Numbered from the stretch's first letter, positions 38,798 through 47,208 are shown. The stretch is DNA of 64,000 nucleotides from Lachnospiraceae bacterium (GCA_023664705.1 JAMPFE010000007.1:1-64000), one strand, 5' to 3'. Notes: generated from the letters alone by a model not told the origin. Numbers and translations: made by a program.

Positions 38798-40720
38798 TTA
38801 TTCGAGCATGCTTTCCGCCTTGGAGACGAGCCCGTCTACGTGCTCGTTGATATTCGCGACCTCGGTCATGGCGGCGCTTATGTCGTTGCCCTTGCCCATT
38901 GTCGCGGAGATGTTGTCGCGGACCTCGTTCATCATCTGTTGTATTTCCGTCATTTTGTTGTTGATATTCGCGACGATGTTGTTTACCGTCTTGATGTCGC
39001 CGAACACGAGCGCGTTGCTCTTTTCCGCTTCGGCGACTGCTTCCTGCGAATGGTTCGCGAGGTTGCCGACCTCCTGCGCGACGACCGCGAAGCCCTTGCC
39101 CGCATCGCCCGCTCTGGCGGCTTCTATGCTCGCGTTTATCGAGAGGATATTTATCTGGCGGGCGATGTCGCTTATGCAACGCGTAGTCTCGGAGAAGCCC
39201 GCGACGCTGCCGTTTATCGACTTCATTGCGGTGTTTATCTCCTCGCTTTGGCGGCGGAGCTCGTCGAGAATTTCCGAAAGACCGATTATCTGGGAGTGGT
39301 TCGTGCTGTTGAGCTCGGAGATGTCGCCGACAGCCTCCTTGACCTCGCCGATGTTCTGCGTGAGCTGCGAGACGACCTGATTGAGCTCGGTGGTGACTTC
39401 GCCGATAGCGGTGTTCGTTTCCTCGATGTGGTTGCGGCGGATATCCGCCTCGTGCTGCATATACTGCGCGCAGCTCGTCATTGCCGAAACGCCCTTGATG
39501 ATAGCCTCAGCCATTTTTCGGCAGGTCGGGAAGCCGCAGGAGTGGCAGTTGTAGTTGCGCTCCGTTTCGGTGTGCTTTCCCATTTGGGTGAGCATATCCT
39601 CTATCTGGCTCTCCGAGACGCTTATCCGATGAATGTTTTCGGGGGCGTACTGCCGAATGAAATCGGACAGCTTTAACTGCTTGTCGAACTGCAGAAACTG
39701 CTTGTCGCGGTGCTTGCGGTCGAACTTTACGCGCTTGGTGCGGTTGTACTTTTCGATGCCGTTCATAATGCCGCTCATGCGGTAGATGGACATTTCCATA
39801 CCTATCGCGGGACCGCTTCCGCAGCCGCTGCCGCAGGAGAGCACGTCGAAAACGTCGGGGAGGTCGCGCTCGCCTATCTTCGCGTACATATCGAGGTTGC
39901 GGTAGACCGTGTCCGTGCCCTCGGAGGTTATCACGTTGAGGTTGGGGTTTTCGAGCTCCAGACACGCTTTAAGCCCTCCGGGGCGGGGATAGACCGCGCC
40001 CATGCTGCCTTGAATGCCCGCGAACTCGAAATTCGAGCGGACTTTTCTAAGCGAGTCGAAGTTCGTGCCGTTCTTTTTCAGCAGCTCGCCGAGGCGCTCG
40101 AACGTGACGTTGTAATCGACGAGACCCGTCTCGCGGAACTCGTCCATTTTCGCGATACAGGGGGAGAGCGCGGCTATCTTGGCGTTTTCGCCGAGGTAGT
40201 TTTTCAGGTATATCGCCGTGCAGAGCATCGGGGAATGCACGGGAGACAGGCTTTTCAGCGCGTCGTGGCAGAACTTTTTTATGTAGTTGACTATCGCGGG
40301 GCAGGGCGCGGAGATGAGCTTTGTTTTCGGGTGCTGCTCTAGGTAGCGGATATGCCCCCACGTGCAGATGTCCGCGCCGAAAGAGACGTCGTATATCTTC
40401 CGGACGCCGTTTTTGGTAAGTATATCCAGAACGTTTCTCCAGCAGCCGTCGAACGAGACCTTTACCGCGGGCGCGCAGATGGCTATTATCTGCTGTCCCG
40501 CTTTGAGGTCCGCCCAGAAGCGGTCGGTGTCGTCCTCGTAGCTGCGCGCGTTGTGGTTGCATATTTTGACGCACGCGCCGCAGCGGATGCACTTGTCGGG
40601 GTTGATGTTAAAGCGCACGTTTCCGTTTTCGTCGTGCTCAACGGTATTTGCCTCGATAGACGGGCAAACTCTTATGCAGTTATTGCAGGCAACGCATTTT
40701 GTGCCGTCGAAGGTTATCAT
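38798..40720 (-). CDS. [FeFe]-hydrogenase-like sensor fused to a methyl-accepting signalling domain
   Basis: This soluble multidomain protein couples a hydrogenase-type core to chemotaxis signalling. Residues 9-19 and 44-54 are two [4Fe-4S] ferredoxin motifs (CVACNNCIRVCP, CIRCGACVKICN). The H-cluster domain keeps all four ligand cysteines: Cys140 (SAPCPA), Cys188 (LSPCIAK), Cys296 and Cys300 (LSCGSGCGSG). Catalytic hydrogenases have a second Cys just before Cys140 for proton transfer, and here it is Pro, as expected of a sensor. A further Fe-S motif (Cys392, Cys395, Cys400, Cys417) follows. Residues 430-640 form the MCP coiled-coil hairpin with INILSINASIEAARAGDAGK. No membrane segment. Likely a cytoplasmic H2 or redox chemoreceptor (inference). 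Confidence 0.9.
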   Translation of the reverse strand: MITFDGTKCVACNNCIRVCPSIEANTVEHDENGNVRFNINPDKCIRCGACVKICNHNARSYEDDTDRFWADLKAGQQIIAICAPAVKVSFDGCWRNVLDILTKNGVRKIYDVSFGADICTWGHIRYLEQHPKTKLISAPCPAIVNYIKKFCHDALKSLSPVHSPMLCTAIYLKNYLGENAKIAALSPCIAKMDEFRETGLVDYNVTFERLGELLKKNGTNFDSLRKVRSNFEFAGIQGSMGAVYPRPGGLKACLELENPNLNVITSEGTDTVYRNLDMYAKIGERDLPDVFDVLSCGSGCGSGPAIGMEMSIYRMSGIMNGIEKYNRTKRVKFDRKHRDKQFLQFDKQLKLSDFIRQYAPENIHRISVSESQIEDMLTQMGKHTETERNYNCHSCGFPTCRKMAEAIIKGVSAMTSCAQYMQHEADIRRNHIEETNTAIGEVTTELNQVVSQLTQNIGEVKEAVGDISELNSTNHSQIIGLSEILDELRRQSEEINTAMKSINGSVAGFSETTRCISDIARQINILSINASIEAARAGDAGKGFAVVAQEVGNLANHSQEAVAEAEKSNALVFGDIKTVNNIVANINNKMTEIQQMMNEVRDNISATMGKGNDISAAMTEVANINEHVDGLVSKAESMLE

Positions 40721-40744
40721 AATCGTTCACTCCCAGATTAAAAC

Positions 40745-40779
40745 TAACCGCACAGATAAAGTCGTCTATCCGTGCGGTG
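40745..40779 (-). terminator. Probable terminator after rny
   Basis: CCGCACAGATA and TATCCGTGCGG (plus-strand reading) pair over 10 bp with one mismatch. The minus-strand tail TTAGTTTTAATC is moderately T-rich. Confidence 0.6.
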
Positions 40780-40795
40780 AGGTCTTGTGAAAATG

Positions 40796-42394
40796 TTATT
40801 TTGCGTATTCTATCATTCTGCTTTCGCGAATGAGGTTTACCTTTATCTGACCCGGGTACTCCATTTCGTCCTCGATACGCTTTGCGATATCGCGCGCGAG
40901 CACCTTCATATCGTCGTCGTTGATATGCTCGGGCTTTACCATGATACGCACCTCGCGGCCCGCCTGAATGGCGAAAGACTTGTCTACGCCGCTGTACGAA
41001 TTGCATATCTCCTCGAGCTTTTCAAGGCGCTTGATATAGTTTTCGTAGTTTTCGGAACGCGCCGCGGGGCGTGCCGCGCTTATAGCGTCGGCAGCCTGAA
41101 CGAGGCACGCGATGACGGTGCGGCACTCCACGTCGCCGTGGTGAGCCTCTATCGCGTGAATGACCTCGGGGCTTTCCTTATACTTTTTGCACACGTCGAC
41201 GCCTATCTGAACGTGGGAGCCCTCTATTTCGTGGTCGAGGGACTTTCCTATATCGTGCAGCAGACCCGCGCGCCTTGCGAGCGCCGCGTCCACGCCGAGC
41301 TCGCTTGCCATAATGCCCGCCAGATGCGCGACCTCTATCGAGTGGTTGAGGACGTTCTGTCTGAACGACGTTCTGTACTTCAGCCTGCCGATAAGGCGCA
41401 CAAGCTCGTGGTTAAGCCCGTTGACGTTCGTTTCGAGAACGGCTCTTTCGCCCTCCTGCTTGATGCGCTGCTCGACCTCTTTACGCGCTTTCTCGACGGT
41501 CTCCTCTATTCTCGCGGGGTGGATACGTCCGTCCTGAATGAGGCGCTCCAGAGCGATACGCGCTATCTCTCTTCTTACATGGTCGAAGCAGGACAGCGTG
41601 ATAGCCTCGGGGGTGTCGTCGATGATGAGGTCGACGCCCGTAAGCGTCTCGAGAGCGCGGATATTACGCCCCTCGCGCCCGATTATGCGCCCCTTCATCT
41701 CGTCGTTCGGGATAGCCACCACCGAGACTGCCGTCTCGGAAACGGTATCCGCGGCAAGTCTCGCTATCGCGAGCGAGATGTACTGCCTTGCCTTTTCATC
41801 GCACTCGTCCTTGAGCTTCTGCTCGTAGCCGCTTATTTTCAGCGCCTTTTCGTGGTTAAGCTCGCTGTCGAGCATTTCGAGCAAATGCTCCTTTGCCTGC
41901 TCCTGCGTGAAGCCCGAGATCCTCTCGAGGATATCCATCTGCCCCGCCTTGAGCTGCTCCGCCTCGGCGATTTTCTCGTCGGCTTTCTTGTGCTTCCGGT
42001 GGAGATCCTCTTCGAGCTTCTCCATTTTGTCTGTCTTTTTGTCGAGGTTTTCTTCTTTCTGAGCGATCCTTCTCTCGGAGCGCGAAACCTCTCCCCTGCG
42101 CTCCTTAAGCTCTTTTTCGGCTTCGTTTTTCAGACGCTGCACGTCCTTTTCGGCATTGGTACGCAATACGTATATTTCGTCCTTTGCCTCGACAAGCGCG
42201 GTTTTCTTCAGCGCCTCGGCTTTTTCCGCCGCCTCTTCGACAATTCTTGCCGCTTCCTTTTCGGCGGACTCGAACTGCGCCTCGGCGGTCTTGATGCGGC
42301 TCTTTATTCCCGCGTGGAAGCAGAAATACCCGCTTACGACAACGCCGAGAATGAGCGACGACGCCATGCCGATCAATGCGACATACAATTCCAT
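40796..42394 (-). CDS. rny: Ribonuclease Y
   Basis: RNase Y is the membrane-anchored endoribonuclease that starts mRNA decay in Bacillota. The N-terminal membrane helix (about 1-25, LIGMASSLILGVVVSGYFCF) is followed by a long coiled coil (30-190). The KH domain has MKGRIIGREGRNIRALE (about 233-249), and the HD phosphohydrolase domain has LLHDIGKSLDHE (His380-Asp381). I start at MELYVALIG after GGAGGGG; the frame extends 17 codons upstream without a site. A sigma-A promoter about 400 bases upstream gives it a long leader. Confidence 0.97.
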   Translation of the reverse strand: MELYVALIGMASSLILGVVVSGYFCFHAGIKSRIKTAEAQFESAEKEAARIVEEAAEKAEALKKTALVEAKDEIYVLRTNAEKDVQRLKNEAEKELKERRGEVSRSERRIAQKEENLDKKTDKMEKLEEDLHRKHKKADEKIAEAEQLKAGQMDILERISGFTQEQAKEHLLEMLDSELNHEKALKISGYEQKLKDECDEKARQYISLAIARLAADTVSETAVSVVAIPNDEMKGRIIGREGRNIRALETLTGVDLIIDDTPEAITLSCFDHVRREIARIALERLIQDGRIHPARIEETVEKARKEVEQRIKQEGERAVLETNVNGLNHELVRLIGRLKYRTSFRQNVLNHSIEVAHLAGIMASELGVDAALARRAGLLHDIGKSLDHEIEGSHVQIGVDVCKKYKESPEVIHAIEAHHGDVECRTVIACLVQAADAISAARPAARSENYENYIKRLEKLEEICNSYSGVDKSFAIQAGREVRIMVKPEHINDDDMKVLARDIAKRIEDEMEYPGQIKVNLIRESRMIEYAK

Positions 42395-42798
42395 TGCCGC
42401 TTTCCCCTCCTTATTGAGCTCGCGCGCTTGCGCCGCGCGCGGCAATAATTCGGCGGAAAATTATACAATTTTTCTTGATGACAGTTATTGCGCGGGCGGG
42501 CGCAGCCCTCCCGACGTCTGTCATTCTACCCCCTAATGATGTTCAACGATATATTTCCGAAACGGCGCTGAGAATATATGTGGAAAATTCGCCGGGCAAG
42601 CCGAATTGACCGCCGCGAACCCGTAAATGCCGCCGCTCCCATAAAATAAAGCGCGTAAAGCGCAAAGTAAAGAGTAAGGATGTAAAATTATGGATCTCTC
42701 CGTAAATCGTACATTTCCCGCCACAACGTTATATAAAAATAGCATCATAAACGTCAAAGCGATTTTCAAAGTTAATACTTTAAAAAAAGCCTACTTAT
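42395..42798 (-). other. Long untranslated leader of rny
   Basis: The roughly 400 bases between the promoter and rny contain no convincing gene. A 78-codon TTG-initiated frame (complement of 42533-42769) has no ribosome binding site and irregular composition. GACAG (about 42480) can pair with CTGTC (about 42521) around an inner GC-rich stem (CGGGCGGG with CCCTCCCG), forming a strong hairpin near the rny start. No known riboswitch family was recognised. Confidence 0.5.
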
Positions 42799-42827
42799 AT
42801 TTTACTACATATTAACTAAATTGTCAA
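42799..42827 (-). promoter_or_regulatory. rny promoter
   Basis: On the minus strand TTGACA, 17 bases and TAAAAT. It points at rny with no other gene between. Confidence 0.8.
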
Positions 42828-42928
42828 GTGTAATAGTCAAATTATTTCGGCGTTTTTTAAAAATTTTCTCTGTAATGTTGAAAAACGGGAGCGTTTTTTC
42901 CCGCTTTTAAAAAATCCGCCAAAACTTC

Positions 42929-42957
42929 TTGATTTTCCCGACAAAATATGTTAAAAT
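42929..42957 (+). promoter_or_regulatory. moxR operon promoter
   Basis: TTGATT, 17 bases and TAAAAT, about 75 bases before the moxR start codon. Confidence 0.8.
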
Positions 42958-43031
42958 GTAAAGTGTATATTTCCTGACACTCACAGGCGATAAAATTTTC
43001 ATCAACATCAATAAAAAGGAAAGGGTAAAAA

Positions 43032-43985
43032 ATGTCGGAAAGATTTCAAAATCAATATCTTCTCGCGGACTTGGCGAAGGAGATATCAAAGGTCATAAAG
43101 GGCAAGGACGACGCCCTTCTAATCATACTTACGGGGCTGCTCGCGCGGGGACACGTGCTTATCGAGGACGTGCCGGGCGTCGGAAAGACCACCCTCGCTA
43201 TGGCGCTCGGAAAGGCTTCGGGGCTTTCGTTCAGGCGCGCGCAGTTTACGCCCGACGTTATGGCTTCGGACATTACGGGCTTTACGATGTTCAACAAGGA
43301 GGAGAACCGCTTTGAATACCGCGCGGGGCTCGTGATGACGAACATACTGCTGGCGGACGAGATAAACCGTACCTCCCCGAAAACGCAGTCGGCGCTTCTG
43401 GAGGCTATGGAGGAAAAGCGCGTTACGGTGGACGGCGAGGTGCACGAGCTGCCGTATCCGTTTATGGTCATCGCGACGCAGAACTCGCAGGGGTACGTCG
43501 GGACGTTTCCGCTGCCGGAGGCGCAGCTCGACCGCTTTATGATGAAGATAAGCATGGGGTACCCGACTATCGACGAGGAGAAGCAGATAATGCTCGACAG
43601 GCTTTCGGGCAACCCCGTGAACGACATAGAAAACGTAATGACCATAGACCAGATAGCGGACTGCATAGACGACATCGGCGAGATAAACTTTGCCGAGAGC
43701 CTTTGCAGATACGTCGCGGAGCTTGCCGCGGCGACCCGAAATCACCCCGCCGTCGCGCTCGGAGCGAGCCCGAGAGCCTCCGTGGCGATAATGCAGGCTT
43801 CGCGGGCGTTCGCTTATCTGCGCGGGAGGGATTACGTTATCCCCGAGGACATAGTGCGGCTGATGATACCCGTTTTCGAGCACAGGATAGTGCTGCGGCA
43901 GGAGACGCGCGTAAACAAGCGCTCCGTGCGGTCTGTGTTGGAGGACGTCGTAAGCTCGGTGACGCCGCCCGTAAGACGGAGCTAG
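43032..43985 (+). CDS. MoxR-family AAA+ ATPase
   Basis: MoxR ATPases act as chaperones that help insert metals or mature partner proteins, usually encoded beside DUF58 and VWA proteins. The AAA+ core has Walker A IEDVPGVGKTTLA (about 43-55), Walker B ILLADEINRTSPKTQSALLE, sensor 1 VIATQNSQGYVGTFPLPEAQ and an arginine finger region LDRFMMK. The lid domain ends with SPRASVAIMQASRAFAYLRG. It is followed after 3 bases by a DUF58 gene, the standard pairing. The start ATG follows AAGGAAAGGG. No VWA-domain partner is present here. Confidence 0.95.
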   Translation: MSERFQNQYLLADLAKEISKVIKGKDDALLIILTGLLARGHVLIEDVPGVGKTTLAMALGKASGLSFRRAQFTPDVMASDITGFTMFNKEENRFEYRAGLVMTNILLADEINRTSPKTQSALLEAMEEKRVTVDGEVHELPYPFMVIATQNSQGYVGTFPLPEAQLDRFMMKISMGYPTIDEEKQIMLDRLSGNPVNDIENVMTIDQIADCIDDIGEINFAESLCRYVAELAAATRNHPAVALGASPRASVAIMQASRAFAYLRGRDYVIPEDIVRLMIPVFEHRIVLRQETRVNKRSVRSVLEDVVSSVTPPVRRS

Positions 43986-43988
43986 GGC

Positions 43989-45176
43989 ATGGCAAAAAAT
44001 CGCGTTTTATACTTTCTTACGGTAGTCGGCTGCGTTATTTTTTCCATGGCGTATACAAGCAAAATATCCGAGGTGCTGCTGTTCGCCGTGCTGCTTTATC
44101 CCGTGATAGCCGTTATTTTCACGCTTGCGCTTATGGCGGGGGTAAAGGCGGATTTTTCCGAAAGGCGCGTCGTTACCGAAAAAAACGAGCCGTTCAATAT
44201 CGAGATAACGCTTAAAAACCGCTCTGTCCTGCCCGCGGTGCCCATTGAGGTGTACTGCCGTATCCCCGACAGGGAGGTCGGGCTTTTCGCGGACAAAAGG
44301 GTGTTCGCGTCGGTTTCCCCGCTCGGCAGCGCGAGCCTGTCGATAGGCTGCGTGCATAAGTACAGGGGGAGCTTTACCTGCCGCATACATTCGCTTTCGT
44401 TCGTGGACCCGCTTAGGATAATACGGCTCACGAAAAAGCAGAAGCAGGTCATGACGACGATATTCCTCCCGAGGAAGCTCGCGCTTGCGGACATTCTGAC
44501 GACCTACGCGGGGGAGCAGAGCTTTTCGCCGAAAAAGCCGATAACCTCCGAGCGCGAGGATTTTTCCCACGTCCGCGGCTACCGCGAGGGCGATATAATG
44601 CAGCTCGTCCACTGGAAGCTTACGGCGAAGCAGGACGAGCTGATGATAAAGCAGTTTGACAGCGTAAACGACGTCCACGCGGCTGTGCTTTGCGATTTCA
44701 ACAGTTATCCGGGGGAGTGCAACCTTATGCTGCGCTCGGACACTATCATAGAAACGGCGCTCGCGTTCGTGCGCGAGGCTGTCAACAAGGGCATATACTG
44801 CTCGGTGGAGACGGGCGAGCTTTCGCTGCACGAGCCTATTTCCGTATACGACGAGCCGACGTTCGGCAGGTTTTTCGAGCTGATGTCGGTCATTCCCGCA
44901 AAGCTGGACGCTGCCGATTTTGCGTACACGATAGACAACGTAGACCTCGAAAGCACGTCCGCCGTCATTATGATAACGACGGAGCTTTCCGAGGAGCTGC
45001 TTGTCCGCGCGAGAGCCGCGGCGCGGCAGACGGCGGTCTTTTACGCGTATATAAACCTTTCACTTAAGGAGCTCCCCGAGGATCTCGGCGGGGACAAGCT
45101 GGTGTTTCTGAATATCCGCAGAGCGGGCGAAAGAGGGCTGCGCTCCGCGGCGGAGCATATCAACGACGGCGGTTGA
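43989..45176 (+). CDS. DUF58 domain protein
   Basis: This is the usual partner of a MoxR ATPase. The N-terminus has two hydrophobic segments (about 6-24 and 28-50). An immunoglobulin-like region follows, then the DUF58 motif with VRGYREGDIMQLVHWKLTAK (about 195-214), where a VWA-like fold begins. Its biochemical role is unknown; in other systems such pairs influence cell-envelope maturation. The ribosome binding site GGAGCTAGGG overlaps the moxR stop codon, so expression is coupled. Confidence 0.92.
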   Translation: MAKNRVLYFLTVVGCVIFSMAYTSKISEVLLFAVLLYPVIAVIFTLALMAGVKADFSERRVVTEKNEPFNIEITLKNRSVLPAVPIEVYCRIPDREVGLFADKRVFASVSPLGSASLSIGCVHKYRGSFTCRIHSLSFVDPLRIIRLTKKQKQVMTTIFLPRKLALADILTTYAGEQSFSPKKPITSEREDFSHVRGYREGDIMQLVHWKLTAKQDELMIKQFDSVNDVHAAVLCDFNSYPGECNLMLRSDTIIETALAFVREAVNKGIYCSVETGELSLHEPISVYDEPTFGRFFELMSVIPAKLDAADFAYTIDNVDLESTSAVIMITTELSEELLVRARAAARQTAVFYAYINLSLKELPEDLGGDKLVFLNIRRAGERGLRSAAEHINDGG

Positions 45177-45214
45177 AAACGCCGACAAAATAAATCAAGG
45201 AAAGAGGTATTCAA

Positions 45215-45436
45215 ATGGACATTAAGGCAAAAATCGAAGAGGTTGTAAACAAGGTGAAGAACGACAAGGGCTTTGCCGAGAAGTTTCAGAAGGAGCCGAT
45301 AAAGGCTGTCGAGGAGGTTCTCGGGGTAGACCTTCCCGACGACGCTGTGAAAAACATCATCGACGGCGTTAAGGCAAAGGTCAACGTGGACGGGCTCAAG
45401 GACAAGATAGGCGGTCTGTTCGGCGGAAACAAGTAA
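45215..45436 (+). CDS. Small helical protein of unknown function
   Basis: This 73-residue charged protein begins MDIKAKIEEVVNKVKNDKGF. It contains KEPIKAVEEVLGVDLPDDAV, then a Val/Lys-rich amphipathic stretch and a glycine-rich end (KIGGLFGGNK). The EPIxAxExxLGVDLPDD segment resembles the helical region of Nif11/nitrile-hydratase-type leader peptides, but no modification enzymes are nearby, so a leader role is not supported. It follows DUF58 by 38 bases with an AAAGAGG site and ends in a strong terminator. It may be the third member of the moxR operon or a separately abundant small protein. Confidence 0.75.
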   Translation: MDIKAKIEEVVNKVKNDKGFAEKFQKEPIKAVEEVLGVDLPDDAVKNIIDGVKAKVNVDGLKDKIGGLFGGNK

Positions 45437-45445
45437 AACATCAAT

Positions 45446-45474
45446 AAACCCCCGAGTAACATCGGGGGTTTATA
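45446..45474 (+). terminator. Terminator after the moxR operon
   Basis: AAACCCCCGA and TCGGGGGTTT form a perfect 10-bp stem around GTAACA, followed by ATATAACTTT. The T-run is contained in the stem end. Confidence 0.8.
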
Positions 45475-45480
45475 TAACTT

Positions 45481-45508
45481 TCAACTGTCAACTGTACACT
45501 GTACACTG
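45481..45508. repeat. Four-copy 7-bp tandem repeat
   Basis: TCAACTG twice, then TACACTG twice, without interruption, in the short spacer between convergent genes. Confidence 0.7.
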
Positions 45509-45511
45509 TCG

Positions 45512-46576
45512 TTATCCGTTGCCCTCGGAGAGCACGTAAACGTCAACGTAAACCGCGCCCCAGCTGTAGCAGTCCTCGTAGGTGTCCATGTACACGTCCA
45601 CGAGGGCGCGCCCGCTCATCATCGCGGAGCCCGTATCTCCCGCGACGGCATAGCCGTAAACGGTCTTTCCGTCCTGCGATACTATGTACAGCTCGCTTCC
45701 GTAGGGGATAACGTTCGGATTTACCGCGACAACGCCCACCTGCGCTTTGCGGCCCGAAGCCGTGCCCGCGCCCGCGGGGGCGGTGTAGGCGGTCGACCTG
45801 CCCGAAAGCACTCTCGTGTAGCTTGCGGGGATGCCGTTTACGAGCTCAACGTCGCCGGGGCTGTATACGGCAGCGTCGGAGCGCGCTGTCATAACGCCGC
45901 GCTCGACGACCTTTGTAACGGGCTCCTTGGTAACTTCCTCGCCGAGGAACTCCGTGTCGTAAAATTCGCCGTCGATATAGGTATCGCGGTAATACGCCGT
46001 TTGAATACCGTATTCGCCGTATACGAGAACGTTCTCGTAGCCTATGGTGTGCTCGGTGGTATCGACGTATTCAACGTCGTAGTCGAGCTCGGTCTCCTCC
46101 TGCCAGTCCTCGTAGTCGTAGCGCGTGATGTTTATCTCCATATCGGGGAAAAGCTCCTCGGAGAACCCGCAGTCGATAACGTCGTCCTCGCCGAGGCTCA
46201 CGTCCAAAGCGCTCAGCGCGTCGGAAACGTCGCCGCCCAGAGTCGCGTAGGACTGAGTTTCGCCGTCGGCAGTAACGCTGACCTCAAACGCGCGGTTTAT
46301 CGTAATGCGCCCCGAGCCGTTTCCGTCTCTCGTGAAGCTCACGCGGTCGTTCGCGCCGAGCTCGTAGTTCTCCTCGCGGAGAATGGAATATACGTCCGTT
46401 TCGTTGGTTTTTATCTCTTTTGTCCGACCGTCGTCGGTGATATACACGCTGTCTTTCAGGTAAAACGAGCCCGACATAAGCGCTGCCGACGCGGCTATCG
46501 CGAGGAACGCGCCGAGCTTTACGAGCCTGCCCCCGAAAAGCAGCTTATTCATTTTATCTTTCAATGGAAATCTCAT
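45512..46576 (-). CDS. G5 and 3D-domain cell-wall protein (YabE/Rpf-like)
   Basis: This secreted or membrane-anchored protein is related to YabE and functional analogues of resuscitation-promoting factors. A membrane segment (about 20-42, LGAFLAIAASAALMSGSFYL) is followed by a DUF348 ubiquitin-like domain (about 43-110), a linker, a G5 domain (about 190-260, EEVTKEPVTKVVERGVM) and a C-terminal 3D domain. The 3D domain has STAYTAPAGAGTASGRKAQV, AGDTG and ALVDVYMDTYEDCYSWG, which include the conserved aspartates of the lytic-transglycosylase-like barrel. The start ATG follows GGGAGG. A consensus promoter and two WalR-like boxes lie upstream, in line with control of wall hydrolases. Confidence 0.92.
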   Translation of the reverse strand: MRFPLKDKMNKLLFGGRLVKLGAFLAIAASAALMSGSFYLKDSVYITDDGRTKEIKTNETDVYSILREENYELGANDRVSFTRDGNGSGRITINRAFEVSVTADGETQSYATLGGDVSDALSALDVSLGEDDVIDCGFSEELFPDMEINITRYDYEDWQEETELDYDVEYVDTTEHTIGYENVLVYGEYGIQTAYYRDTYIDGEFYDTEFLGEEVTKEPVTKVVERGVMTARSDAAVYSPGDVELVNGIPASYTRVLSGRSTAYTAPAGAGTASGRKAQVGVVAVNPNVIPYGSELYIVSQDGKTVYGYAVAGDTGSAMMSGRALVDVYMDTYEDCYSWGAVYVDVYVLSEGNG

Positions 46577-46611
46577 ATTGCCTCCCGTAATAGCGGTGGA
46601 CGGGCGGAAAT

Positions 46612-46628
46612 TGTTACAAATTTGTAAT
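46612..46628. promoter_or_regulatory. WalR-like box 1 (in the leader)
   Basis: TGTTAC, 5 bases, TGTAAT fits the WalR (YycF) consensus TGTWAH-N5-TGTWAH. It includes the 14-bp palindrome TTACAAATTTGTAA. It lies downstream of the predicted transcription start. Confidence 0.55.
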
Positions 46629-46681
46629 AATTTCTTTACAAATTGCCGCGCCTATCCATGCCCTTTGCCAAGGTTATTGCT

Positions 46682-46710
46682 ATTATAGCGCTTTTTTTCG
46701 TAAATGTCAA
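46682..46710 (-). promoter_or_regulatory. Consensus promoter of the 3D-domain gene
   Basis: On the minus strand TTGACA, 17 bases and TATAAT, a full sigma-A consensus, about 105 bases before the start codon. Confidence 0.92.
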
Positions 46711-46755
46711 ACATAAACGGACTGTTGAAATTATGCATTTTTCACAAAAATGATT

Positions 46756-46772
46756 TGTAACCTTTTTGTAAC
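46756..46772. promoter_or_regulatory. WalR-like box 2 (upstream of the promoter)
   Basis: TGTAAC, CTTTT, TGTAAC is an exact match to TGTWAH-N5-TGTWAH. It lies about 45 bp upstream of the -35 element. Confidence 0.6.
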
Positions 46773-46935
46773 CTTTTGAAAAAACGATTGAAAATTACCA
46801 TTTTTTGTCAATTTTATAAAATCTTGTTGTAAAATTTACTAAAAAGCCGCACTTGCAGAGTTTTGGACAAATGTCACAAAAACCTTGTCGTTTGGAACGA
46901 TAAATTGTGCAAAAGGACAATACCCGCTTTTGGCA

Positions 46936-46967
46936 GCAAAAAAGCGCCGTTCGCGGGAACGGCGCTT
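46936..46967 (-). terminator. Terminator after HPr-like gene 1
   Basis: AAGCGCCGTT and AACGGCGCTT form a perfect 10-bp stem, followed on the minus strand by TTTTTTGC. The remaining 46640-46935 spacer holds only the promoter, the WalR-like box and AT-rich DNA. Confidence 0.9.
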
Positions 46968-46977
46968 GCCTGCGTAT

Positions 46978-47208
46978 TTAGTCTACGATGTAATCCTTGA
47001 TCTCGTCAAGAAAATCGCCGCAGTCGTCGCTGTGTATCTTCAGCTCGAGGTCCTTGGAGAGGTCGAGGCTGAAAATGCCCATGATAGACTTAGCGTCGAT
47101 AGCGTATCTGCCGCTGATGATGTCTACGTCGTATTCGCATCTTGTAACGATGGAAACGAAATTCTTTACGTCGTCGATCGTATTGATGCGGATCTTAGAG
47201 GTTGTCAT
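46978..47208 (-). CDS. HPr-like protein lacking the phospho-histidine (copy 1)
   Basis: The 76-residue protein has the HPr fold pattern, with KIRINTIDDVKNFVSIVTRC at the start and DAKSIMGIFSLDLSKDLELK in the second half, which aligns with the HPr KSIMGVMSL segment around Ser46. The active-site region that should contain His15 (usually GIHARPAT) has no histidine, so it cannot act as a sugar phosphotransferase carrier. A regulatory role like Crh through the serine is possible (inference). I start at MTTSKIRI after AAGGAAG; the open frame runs 12 codons upstream. A paralogue lies 144 bp upstream. Confidence 0.85.
   Translation of the reverse strand: MTTSKIRINTIDDVKNFVSIVTRCEYDVDIISGRYAIDAKSIMGIFSLDLSKDLELKIHSDDCGDFLDEIKDYIVD

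Noticed and set aside
38742..39179. N-terminal extension of the DUF5131 protein by 146 residues
   Set aside because: The extension is Arg/Gln/Asp-rich and antisense-frame to the hydrogenase-MCP gene. The family starts at MWNPWHGC.
42533..42769. A 78-aa hydrophobic gene in the rny leader
   Set aside because: It would need a TTG start without a ribosome binding site, and its composition is irregular.
45215..45436. RiPP precursor (Nif11/nitrile-hydratase-leader type)
   Set aside because: There is some similarity in the helical leader region, but no modification enzyme, protease or exporter of that kind is nearby and no Cys/Ser-rich core follows.
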